Positions 1 through 12,000 of a DNA stretch of 64,000 nucleotides are shown in pieces; position 1 is the first letter of the stretch; each line of letters opens with the position of its first letter. The notes under the pieces are model-generated. The model searched no databases. It was not told the origin of the DNA and worked only from the letters and a program-made list of their open reading frames with translations. The DNA is from Vanilla planifolia (lineage: Eukaryota; Streptophyta; Magnoliopsida; Asparagales; Orchidaceae), in the NCBI GenBank assembly GCA_023846275.1, contig CM043872.1, positions 11,835,170 through 11,899,169 on the forward strand. The letters run 5' to 3'. Both the position numbers and the translations under genes were made by a program.

Positions 1-234
1 ATTGAAGTATATTTTAATCATTGTTCATTTTTTATTTTAAATTTTTTATAAAAACTTATTATTAAAAGTATGTTAACATGTTTTAAAATAAAATTAAAAT
101 TTATATAAAATCACTTTTAAAGATTTTTTCAAGATTATTAAAAATTACTTCAAAGTATTTTCTTTAATTTTTTTTATATGAAATCAAAATTTTTATTCAT
201 AATAATTCACCTCCTCTTATTGAACCACACTTTA
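1..234 (+). mobile_element. 3' end of a copia-type LTR (family L), cut by the window edge
   Basis: This stretch resembles the final part of the LTR-like repeats at 20284-21264 and 43668-45434. They share the AT-rich run with 'aattcacctcct' followed by 'ttgaaccacacttta'. Only the 3' portion lies in the window, so it cannot be said whether this is a solo LTR or part of a longer element. It is an old fossil without coding sequence here. The family assignment rests on its resemblance to the minus-strand copies that adjoin a copia-like pol end. Confidence 0.5.
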
Positions 235-1209
235 GGGTTAAGTATTGTTTGGTCATATAATAGATTATAATATGTTGAATTGTACATATTATGTAGTAGA
301 ACAAATGTACGATTTGTTATGGACTAAAGAGAGTAAAGAAAAGTCTAATTTATTAATAAAAATGTGAGGAAGAATGAGCTATATGTACTATACTAAAGCT
401 AGCATATAGTATCTTAGATGAAGAGTAGTGCAGGTTAAGAAAAAGGAAAGTACATTAGGTTGAGAGATAATAAGGTTTAAGACAAGATTTTGGAGCATAT
501 AATATGATTAACTCAACATAAAATATGATATTGAGAATTTATATGGAATGCATAATACATTAAGTATAACATATGATACAGTAGTATTATAACAAAAGAA
601 AAAAATGAAAAAATGTTATGTTAACTAAAATAATCATATGATACGGGCAATAAAAATATGAAAAAAAAATATTAAGAATTCATGTACATATATGGTATTT
701 GTAAGAAATCAAGAAGAAAAAGATTTTGAAAAAAGTATCACATCTTAGATTTAAGCAGGTAAATTTAGTATTTGTGATATGAATACAATAATAATTAAAT
801 TATGACAAATCTTATACTTAAGATATTTTCATGTGATATTTAATAAGTCTTTACTCTGATATATAGTATGATTATTTTAGAGATTATTGGCATTTTATTC
901 ACATACGATTTTACATATTAGGATATTTTCATTATCTGGTTTATATGGGAATGAATGTATGTATACATGTAATTATACATATAATATGAAATTTAGTTAT
1001 ACATATTAGCAATAAAATAATATATTATATTCATTTTTGATCATTATATATGAAAGTTTATAACTTGATAATTGGAATGGAACAATAACAATTGAATTAA
1101 GTTTTCTTAAAACATGATCCTTTGCTTATATGGATATATTATGACGAATTGTATTTTATGCAAGTGACTAAGCTATTGGTTTAAATGTCATACTTAGATT
1201 GGACATTGG
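235..1209. other. AT-rich intergenic DNA, no gene seen
   Basis: Strongly AT-rich, with many 'tatgata' and 'acatat' words and no open frame with recognisable protein content. Similar word use recurs at 40.5-42 kb and 61.8-62.9 kb, which suggests decayed interiors of related repeats. This is an impression and was not tested by alignment. Confidence 0.5.
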
Positions 1210-2996
1210 TGAAATATTATTCAACAAGAAGGGAGGGGGACTGAATTGCTAGAATTAAAAATTTAATTTCTTGAAAATCTGATAATTTTTATTTTGATAA
1301 TAAGGCTTTTAGAAATTATGAAATAATAAGGTAACAAAATTTAAACCTGTATGCAAGCGATTTTTAGGTGGTTCGACTAAAATCAAGCTTAATTCCACAT
1401 CCGATAAAAATTAAACACAAAAAATAAACTATATAAGTCTTTCGTTAAAAGGAGGGTAAGATAAACCCTTATAATAAGAAAATAAAATAGGCTGCAATAG
1501 TCTTACAAGAAAATAAAATTGGCAAAAAGAGAAAAGTAAGTGATGATAAAAATTTGTACAAATAAATTCCTATACTTGATAAAATATTTAAAGAAGTACA
1601 ATTATTTTAATTTAACCAACTATAAAATAAGAAAATAAGAGCTTAGCTAATTGAAAGATAAATCAAGAAAATTGAAGTTCGTTGAAGAAAGTCTCATTGT
1701 AAGGATGTGACTATTAGCTATGATTGTGAATTGCTTTGAGGTTGAGACTTGTGAATTGTTCTTTGGAATTTTGTAAAAATTTTCATCCAAAATTTTACTA
1801 AAAAATTCTCTTATTTATAATCATCTTCTATTGGCTAAAAGCACTTACCAAACACCCAATTTAGCTGTTACATTTCTACTTCTATAACATTTATTTAAAA
1901 AATTTAATATTTAAAAAACATTGCCCAAAGGATCAAAATAACGACTAAAAGAGTTGTTGTGCTATAGCCATTAGATCAAACCAAACCATGGTCATTTGAT
2001 CATGAAAACTATGCAATCAGATGGATGGAATTTAATATGCATCTTTTAAAAATATACATTTGATATGGGTCATCAGATCAGAATCATAATCTTATGATAG
2101 GATTTAACTTGTAGAGCAGAAGAAATATATATTATGCTATCATAAAATTACAAGGTTAGATGATTGTTATAAATAATGGGTTTAAAAATTAGATACAAAG
2201 GTGATCGTTTGATTGCGAAAATGTATGATTGAACAGCTCACGTCACTCTCATAATTTGAAAGTTCGTTGCATAGTAAGAGCAATATGTTTAGTTCCACAT
2301 GGTGTATTCGAGAATCTCTTTTCTCTATATAGCATTCTCGTATGCTTCTCAGGTGGCCTAATTTTAGGTTGGCTGCCCCTTGACTCATGTGGGATTTAAT
2401 CACCTACAACTTGCTAATTCACCATAATAAGGTGCCAGTTTGGATGATAATTGACTTGACTTTATATAATGTCAAAATAAATTAACCCAAATAGGTTTAG
2501 GAGTGATGCTTTGACTCGCAACCCATTCACTGTAACAACTAGGGAGCGATTTTTAGAAAGGTAATTATGTTCTTCTATTTTATTATATTTTAAATTTCTT
2601 ATTTAAATCATTACTAAATGATAAGATTTTAAAGATGTTGATCAAATTATTCAAAAATGTATATTTGACATATTGAATCAAAGATGACAATCAAAGATAT
2701 TAGAGATTAAAGTCAACTAATATTTTTGTTTCTTAAAAAACTAATTTAAATCAAGCTTAACATTCTAAAAATAAAATTAAAATACTTAAAAATAATGTTA
2801 AAAAATATTTCTTGATAGTTTGTCACTTCTATCAATGTGATTTTTATGAGATTTTACTTTTGATTATCTTTTTCTTTAAATTCTCTCATGAATATGAGCA
2901 TCAACTATTTAGAATTTAAAAATTCACCAAACTAAATTAATTAAAAATATTTAACATTTGTTATCATAAAAAAGTATCATAACTAGGGTTAATAAG
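1210..2996 (-). mobile_element. Full-length 3' LTR (about 1.79 kb) of a copia relic, family L
   Basis: Read on the minus strand, this block follows the same course as 43668-45434. The start has 'accctagttatgata', then a region with 'gaagtgacaaac', a middle part with 'aagtgctttta', and an end with 'ccctcccttcttgttgaa'. The length is also nearly the same (about 1.79 versus 1.77 kb). The adjoining 2997-3420 contains a purine tract and a degraded copia pol end, so this is the 3' LTR of an otherwise lost element. It is an old fossil. Boundaries are good to about 10 bases. Confidence 0.65.
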
Positions 2997-3420
2997 ATAA
3001 TAATCTCCTTTTTTGATGATAACAAAATCTCTAATAATATTAATAAAAATATAAGTTATATAAAAATAATTATGTATAAACTCTCTTTACATGTATAACA
3101 TAACTAGAGTAGGACTCCCTTAATTCATACCTCTATTTTTTAATTTATTTCAATTTTTATTCTCTTTTTTTTGTTATCAGTTAAATGGATTTAATGTTTC
3201 TAAACTTAATCTAAGTTTTGTATATTGATCACAACTATAGATTTTGTGAAAATATCAGCCAATTGATCATTAGTAGCATATATTCTAATAAAACATGATT
3301 AAGTTCAATAATGACTATTACCTAAGAACCCCTAGGAGCTTTACATCGAAGCTTATTACTTTATTCTTCAATCATTGAGGTGGTCTTCTAGTCTATCAAA
3401 GATTCTAGAGCTAAAAACAT
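2997..3420 (-). mobile_element. Remnant of copia pol 3' end and purine tract
   Basis: On the minus strand, just before the LTR at 1210-2996, a short frame resembles the 'DQLADIFTK' motif typical of the end of copia RNase H (around 3240-3270). A purine-rich 'aaaaaaggaga' tract follows it next to the LTR start. A second copy of the same junction lies at 18813-19090. The remnant is short and broken. Confidence 0.5.
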
Positions 3421-5640
3421 GTGATCATTTATACTTAATTCAAAATAAATTATTCCCTTCTCCACCTGAAATTGTGCATTTTCTTATTCAACAATCATTG
3501 CTAATTGACCTATGTTCAGATTTACCATCGACATGGAGGTGTCATCGAACCAAACTTTTCCAAAAGATGGTTCCTTTGATTTGGATGACCTTTTTAAGGA
3601 GCTAAAACATTAAGCACATTAGCAAATTTCATGGGAGCAAAATGTATAAACCATAAGAAAACTAGAAAATATATTTATTAACACAAAATAGATTTTCTAT
3701 GTTAAATGAGATATTTATAACTATATATTGTCATTTATTGTATTTGTTTTGTGGCCACAGATAAATGTTTATGTCTATGAAGCAGAAGATATCTTATTAA
3801 TCTAAATAATGGCAAATAATCATGATCATTCACATATAATTTTTTTATAGAAAGTGGTTCACTATAGAAAAGGGCATATGCATAAAGAGACACTTTATAA
3901 ATTATTCAAATGTTTATGCAATAGGTTAATGAAATAAAAAATAATAATAAAATAATAATTTATTTATGTTTTCATTATTAATTTATGACCTCACATTTCA
4001 AATTCTATAACTATGAAATATGAAGCACTTATTATTTATTACAAAGTTAATGAATTTATATATATCTTAAGAATAATAAGAGTAATTATTTATTTCATAT
4101 TTTAAAATTTGATTTATCATCAACTTGGTTCATTAAAAGCACTTCTCATTAATTACAAAAAGAAACTTTTAGCATGAAGAATTGGAGTAGGAGAGAAAGA
4201 GCTAAAAAAGTTGATTATAGAAGGAATGTTCTATAATTTTGGAGAGATTTCTTTCATTTTTTGTTTTTCCTTTCCTTTTTTTCTCTTGTGAGATCTACCT
4301 AATCAATCCAAAGCTATAAGAGACAATAGTGAAGAGTTCCGTGTGCATCACTAACTTAGGCTTTTTGTATTAAGTGGGTTCTATAATAAAATCTTGTATC
4401 TTAATAACACAAAACAAACACTTGTAGAGCATTGACAAATTTTATTATCAATATTTTAGTGCTCTTGTTGATATTTAAACTCAAGATCTCTTTCTTATTT
4501 CTACTCAACAATACTACAGATTTTAATATTTCTTATTACACTTAGTCATATAATTAATGCCTAAAATGATATTATAAAAACCAGTAAAATTATCCCATTC
4601 AAACTATGTATCTTGACTATACTACATAATGTCAAATGGTATGTCTCATGTATATTAAATGTGTATAATATTATTCTAAATGTTTATATCATACAAATAA
4701 TTTATAATTTAATGTAGATGATAACTTCACATAATTTTATGTTTTGTATTCAACAATAATATATTTGATATAGTAGAAACTACCAAAAAATTATCTTATC
4801 AAAATTCTTAAAATATATAAATCAATTATATTTTTGTGTATTTTAAAATATTTATACGACATGAAATGATACGATCACATTCTTACAATCCTAGATTATG
4901 CTATACTCAAAATGCATATGACTATTTTGCACTTCATCAACTTAATGTATAAGAGGCGCACCTAATTAGACAAAATTGTAATAATATCCTTTTATTTGTT
5001 GCCAAACCCTCCTTATGTTTCTTCTCATAATCTACATTTATTATAATCATGATCTAAACCATTCAGTTGGAATGTAGAACAACATGCCACAAAAAAAATT
5101 GAATATAAATTAATATTATATAATTAATGCTCGATGACTTTGTGGAGCAGTGCATATTAAATATGTTTGACAATCATTTTAGCCATGCTTAGACAATAAG
5201 CTGTACTGTTAGCATCGTTTTCTACTAATAATACTATGGTGCCGTCAGCAAAGCATTTAATAATATAAAATCCTAAAATGATACCTACCTGTAATGAACG
5301 GATGAGTGTTGAAGCTGCATCTTAGTCATTTTGGACAAGATTTATTTATTGCTACGGTCTCTTTACTTTGTGGAAGGCGTGTACCGAAGTATCAATTCAA
5401 AACCCTTCATGTGCGTACCACATGAACAAGGAAGGCTAAGGATGCCTGCTTACCTCATGCTGGAAGATGCCGCGCAATCTAGGCTCCATATAAGCAGCAA
5501 CATCAATGACTGCCCCACGTGCGCTACACGTGACCCAAAGCACAGCCTCTTCTCCAACTTGACGATGGTTAAAAAAGAAAATTGTTTCATTACATCTTTT
5601 CTGGCAAAGATTTTACTATCGCAACATAAGTAAATCACCT
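3421..5640. other. AT-rich intergenic DNA upstream of the GT31 gene
   Basis: No convincing gene. Frames of 60-100 codons occur here (for example 5331-5633) but show no family sequence, no splice context and low-complexity composition. The base composition becomes less AT-rich after about 5300, which may mark the distal promoter of the gene starting at 6018. Confidence 0.5.
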
Positions 5641-5673
5641 GCTTAGAAGGGAAAAAAAATGGTAGGTATTATA

Positions 5674-5680
<7 letters not shown>

Positions 5681-5722
<42 letters not shown>
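5681..5722 (+). repeat. (GA)n microsatellite, about 21 units, in the GT31 promoter or leader
   Basis: A perfect GA run of about 42 bases lies roughly 300 bases before the start codon of the galactosyltransferase gene. GA/CT tracts in promoters and leaders are known binding sites for plant BBR/BPC GAGA-binding proteins, so a regulatory role is possible. Whether it lies in the transcribed leader cannot be told from sequence alone. Confidence 0.85.
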
Positions 5723-5725
<3 letters not shown>

Positions 5726-6017
5726 AGCTAGCTTTGGCCTTTTCTTCTTGTTCTCAGCTACCCACCGGTCGGTGGAGGTCTCTTCTCTTCCCCTCAAAGA
5801 AAAGAACGAGGGAGCGAGGAATAAAACATTAGACTGGCAGAAAAGGCACATGGAAGCCGTTTATTTTGTTCTTAGCTTTCTATGCGTTGGTTGTTACTGA
5901 CCACATCTCAGTATTTGGCTCTCTCGCGAAGGTTCTTCAGGGCTTGGGAAGTGGGAAATTGCAGGGAGGGTAGGTTGTTTATCCTATGAGTAGGGGATCG
6001 AGGAGCGGAGTGCAGCT

Positions 6018-9000
6018 ATGAATTGCAAGGGGAAAGGCGGAGGATTTGGGCAGCTGCTGGGAAGAAGTGTGGTACCCTCGAAATGGACACTAATGCTTTG
6101 CATTTTAAGCTTCTGCACTGGTCTTCTCTTCACAAATAGGTGCGTTGTTCTCATGGCTTCAACTTTTTTCTTGTTTAGATCGAAGTTTTCAATGGGGCTT
6201 CGTTGTCTGAGGTGGTTCGGCCCATATCGTATGGTGCTTCACTGAGTAATTTGAGCTATTTCTGGAATTGGGCATTTCCGGTTGCGTGGAAAGCTCGTGA
6301 GACTTTCTTTCTACGCCCCTGTGTTTAAATTAGAATATTTTCCTGCGCTGCTCACAAATTGGATTTGAGCAATAGAGGACTTTCCCGTTTGTCATCTTGT
6401 ACTTGTTCTGGTTTTAATTTATCTTTGCTCTTGATTCTTTTTTGAGTTCCAATTGATCTGAAAATCAGTTGTTCTGTGGGGAGTTTTGCCCTTTTAGTTC
6501 CTGTGTTTTTCTTCAACGACCGGTTGCATGTTTACGGGAGTCCTTAGCCAGTGAATTACGTTCTTGAAAATGAGCGGTATACTGCAGAAGATCTCTAATT
6601 ATAGAGTTATGCTGAGGGACCATGTCTAAGTTTAAGTTTTGGTTGTAAGTAGGCTTTCTTGTTCCTTTGTTTGCTCATGAACTCTCCATGGTGACCCCAT
6701 TTTCTTCCCCATGCTTGGCTGTATTACAGTTTACCCCAGTGGCATTTTGTTATGAAGTACCGTGAAGTCATTAGTTGTAAACAGTATAATGGGTCTTTGA
6801 TCTGCTTTTAAAGTTAACGATGCTGAACTTTTTTGAAGTTTGAAGCTTTTGCATGTTTATGGCCTTCCTTTGTTTGCAGAATGTGGACATTGCCCAACAC
6901 ACATAATACAATTATACCGATTAGGAATCTTGGTGATAGGTCAGATTTACCTGGAGGTTGTCATTCGAAAATGGTGAGCAAGTTTCCTTTGTAAAACTTC
7001 TAAAATTTCCTTCATTGCCATATGATTAGAACATTAAATGATTGTGGTTCATCAATGATATCCAATAACACAAATTGTTTTAATTTTTTTTTTCTTGCAA
7101 CTAATTTAGATTTCTATGCATTTTATTAGATCAATGAAAATAGAGAACCTAAGGAGATTTCTGGAGACGCATCCAAAGCCACTTATGATATACAGTAAGT
7201 GGGAAAGGTTATTTTCCAGATAGTATTTAGCTCAAAATTCTTTGGAATGGTAGTTTGTGACGAATTCTATAATTGTATTGTTTTCTTGTAGCACACTAGA
7301 TAAAACTATAGCAAATTTAGAAATGGAATTAGGAGCAGCGAGGGCCACGCAAGAGTCTATAATCAGTGGTTCCCCAGTATCAGATACCCTAAAATCCATG
7401 ATATCTGGTGTAAGGCGGAAATATTTAATGGTTGTCGGTATCAACACTGCTTTTAGTAGCCGTAAGCGAAGAGATTCAGTTCGTGCTACTTGGATGCCTT
7501 CAGGTTTGACATCCTCCACCGTGATTCAATCTTATCCTTATTCTTATGATTTTTTTCTATTCAGTGTTTATTTTTGTCCATAATCTAATCAGGTGAAAAA
7601 AGAAAGAAACTTGAAGAAGAAAAGGGGATCATCATCCGCTTTGTCATAGGCCATGGGTATGATCATTTTGATTATTTGTGTTTATATTTGTGCCATGAAT
7701 ATCCAAAAATTTATTTAGTTTTGTTTCCTAATTTATGAGGTTATAACGTGGGACTGTCCTTTTTCATTTTGTCCAATGCCGCAGAGGTTATATAACATAA
7801 TGCCTTAGTTTCTTTTTAATATGTTCTGAAATGTTCAAGCTACTGTCATAACTTGTTAGAAAAAAACTAATTTGGTGTTCTTTTGGCATCACCTCTGGAA
7901 ATTTACTTGGTATTGGACACATGCACTAATTCAGATTATATTTTAAATAAATGCACAATTAAAATATAAGTTCTGTAGGAGCACCATACTATTTCGTCCC
8001 CAGCAACAGGGTTTTGTAGCTTTATTTGATTTACTTATTGAAGCTTTCTAACACCTATGTCACTATATGATAGATCGTTTATGTTTGTTCTATGCAGTGC
8101 AACATCCGGTGGTATTCTGGACAAAGCAATTGAAGCTGAGGATAGTAAACATGGGGATTTCCTTAGGCTGGTAACCTTTGTATATGTTTATCTTGAAAAT
8201 ATGCAAGAAAAGTATAGTATGTATTATTGGATGGTATTTTTTCTTTTAAAACATACCTGGCCTGAGATCTCCATCACCTAATTTTAACTATTTGTAGGAT
8301 CATGTTGAAGGTTACCTCGAGCTCTCGGCAAAGACCAAGGCATACTTTGCAACTGCTGTCAATGCATGGGATGCTGAATTCTATGTGAAGGTTGATGACG
8401 ATGTACATGTAAATATAGGTAGAAGCATGAATCTTTTACCATATAAAAGTCAATCCAATTCTTTGTTATTGTCATATGACAATTTTGAGTCATTAAAGAT
8501 GGAACATATTGCATCTATATATCTTTTATTTATAGTTTTTTTCAGCTGTTTACTATACTCTGAAGTAGCAAATTGGCATTCTATACTGCTTTCTTGCTAA
8601 AAAAATGCTTCATACAAAACACATGCATGCTTTTGTAAACAGATTCCTAATTTGCCTAGGAGCATGGAAACTTATTTCTTTTTATGTGCCAATTAAGTTG
8701 CTATCTATCTATTCTTTTGGTGCTTTTGAAAAGATTGAACTTCATGAAAGTACTGTTAGAAAATTTTGTGGTACACATAATCGATAATGTAAATTGTGAT
8801 ACCTAATTTCCTAATTTTTTGGCTTTATTTCTGATTTTTGAACTAATATGGCCTGTGCTTACATGGATTATCTATTCGAATTATGAAGTTTTGAATTTGA
8901 TATGGCTATTAAATTAAATTTTAAGGCTTCATGTTTAATTTAAAGATATATTTAGAACGCTCTTTTCTTCAAGGAATGCAAATCACTTCTAGAGTTTCTC

Positions 9001-12000
9001 ATCAACGCACTAGGATATTTAGCACAATAGAACAATAGAAAAAAAAGCTAGGAGGTTAACATATCTTCTGAATCTAGTCATCATCTTGCATTGTTCTACA
9101 CCTCTGTTGCATGCATCTACAATCATTATGGCATTTATTTATAAACTTTTAAATCGTCAAGCAATTTGTTTTCATGTGGTGTCAGAGCTGGATCTATCCA
9201 AATCATACAATAGTCAATTGAGTTTTTTATTATGTTACTCAAAATTTCGAGTGGTGCACTTGTTTATGAACATTTTCTCATTTTGAACTAAAAAGTTGCA
9301 TAATTGTTTCCATATTAGTAGTTGTAGATGACAATCAATGTTAAGGCCAGTAGTCGTATTATTAAGGCCACCTAGCCATACTGTCCAATCTCCTGACACA
9401 TCAATTGTCACTTGATAGTTTGACAGAAGCTGTTGCCTCCTTTAACAGCACATGCAACTGATTTTGCAGTTGTCACTCGGCAAGGTCATTTTTAGCCTCT
9501 ATCCATAGGTTGTCAGAATTTTGAGATCCAAAGTTCATTAATAAATAAGGTGGCATTTAGGTGGTTGCAGGAAGAATAGTAGCTTTTTTTGCATTTTAGT
9601 CTGTCAAATATTGTTCGAGCATGCCAAATATAAAAGCTTATCCCAAAAAGTGGGAGTTCCTTAATCTTAGTTTATTGAAAAGAAAAAACTTTTTGGTAAA
9701 AGTATTCGAAATTCTATTCTAGGATGCATGAGGCACAACCCACAATTTTCTTAAGTAGGACAACTATTAGTTAGTTTTAATAATGCAATGGACTGTATCT
9801 TTCTGAAAAAACTGCCCTTCATGATGTACTTTGGAGATGGCTTGATTTGTGAGTGTGTATTGGAAATGTCACGCCTTAAGGACAAACTCTTAGATGTTTT
9901 GATTTGTGATATGCATTAAATTCCTGTTCATTTATGTATTAGATATATTGACTTTGATTTCTCTTTCCATGTGAAGAATAATTTGCAAAGGTTCCTGAAT
10001 AAGATAAGTCCAAAGGAGTTAGAGACTGTATTCTACACTGAGAAAGGAGACACTAGTCAATTGAATTCAAATGAACTTTAAGACTTGCCCTTGAATCTAT
10101 CTTCATTTTAGATCTACATGGTATCTTCTAAATTTCATCTTTCTACAAACTTGGTATCTATATCGAAACTGGTTTTGCAGAGTATTCATTTACTTTCTCC
10201 ATTGATATATTTTTGGTGCCATTTGAATATGATGTTATTAGTCTTGGAATCCTAGTTGATAGCAAGTTTAAATTCTCCTTTTATGTTTGTTGCTAACCTT
10301 TTTGATGTGTGTAATAACGTTTGATTGAAACAATGACATAGTGGATTAAAGGTCATCCTTGCATTGGCATAAGAGATTGGACCATTTCTCCTAAGAATGA
10401 ATTCAAAGACTTGTCGAAGATGAACTTTGAATGATCTAGATTTCTTTGACTTTGGAGTATGTGTAGAATACATAGAGTAAGACAAAATGTGTCCCACGAA
10501 CTGATTGAATATTAGAAATTATTCATACTGGTATTTATGACCATTTCCTTTCTTGTGCAACTAGCCATACTTTAATTACTTCTACTAGTGAACACTTTTA
10601 CTTTTAACCTAGATGATATCATTGCACGGTACATCATGGCAGGATAACAAGTCAGAATGGTTTTGCAGTAAGGGTAAACAACACATTAATTGATACATTG
10701 AAGCTTGTTCAGTATTTCTAACTTGCGCTAACATTGTAGAGTGAACACTTAAAAATAGCTTTCTATATTCTTAATTGGGTTATTTAACGGCAGGAACTAA
10801 AGTACTGTGGAGCTGGGAACTAGTAGAAAGCATAGTATAAGTGTTCACATAATTGGGGATCTTAAATGGAAATTAGGATTTATAATCCAAAAATAAAGAA
10901 ATTGGACCTTAAAATTTATCATTTTTTTATCATCCATAAAGGACCAAAAGGTACAAGTTTTATTGCCCATTGCATTTTTTAGAGATTGTAAAAACTGGAA
11001 CGTGATTCATAGAAAATATTTCTACTAGTAGGAGTGACAAGCCTTAAGAGAAAATACAACCTTTATGAGAAATACCACTCCAAGAAGCAGACCCTATCAT
11101 TGATGTCTTATCTCAAGAGCAATTGAGATTTTTGATAGTTTTGAGAAGATTTAGGGCAAATGAAATTGGCCATACCAGGTGATTATATGTTGGGTTTATC
11201 TCAGCATGACGGAGGTCCCTTGAATTATCCGAAGCCATAATTATTAATATTGCACAAATTTAGTGTGACACTATGAAGGATGAGATGCAATCCATTTAAA
11301 GCATAAAGAAGGAACCAACCCCATGAAATGTAAATTGGTCTTTATGACCAAAAAGGATTCTAAGACAAAGGGTTTGCTCAAATTGATATAAGGCCATCTC
11401 TCTATTTCCTGAGGACTTATTGTGAGTGTTTTTGGCTCTGTTTGCATGCTTGGATATGTAGTTGCATTGTGTAGAATTCTGGATAGCATTATTGAATGTG
11501 AGTCTTGATAAGAAGGTTTATATGAATTAACCTAAAGGATTCTCTCTAGTGGTTGAGCTTAAGTTTGCAAGTTAAACAAGTCAATTTATGGATTAAAATC
11601 CACTCTAAATTGATACAGAAAATCCAAGGTAATCTTTACCTTCTTATTTTAAGAAAAACTTTGTCTATCAGCTTCAATGCACCAAAGAAGTTGGTAATAA
11701 TGATTTTTCTTGGTTGTTTATTTTTAATAATATTTTATTTGCAAATAATGATATTTGTTATGTCAAATCATTTCCCAATTTTGTTTTTAATGAAAAATAT
11801 GTTTGATGCCTTCTTCGTATTAGTTATGATTAAAAGAGAATTATCAATGGTTTTCTTAGATTGTCTCAAAAGGCTAAAGAAGTTTTTAGAAAAATTTATC
11901 ATGTAAGATTCTAAGCTCGATGTTGTGCTTGTTAAAAAACGACGAATTTAATGCTGTTCAGTGTCTCAAGAACCTAGAACCAGTTAGAAAAGAAAAAAAT

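Noticed and set aside
11553-11906. 117-codon plus frame in GT31 intron 7
   Set aside because: Lies in the degraded reverse-transcriptase part of the intronic copia fossil and is not a host gene.
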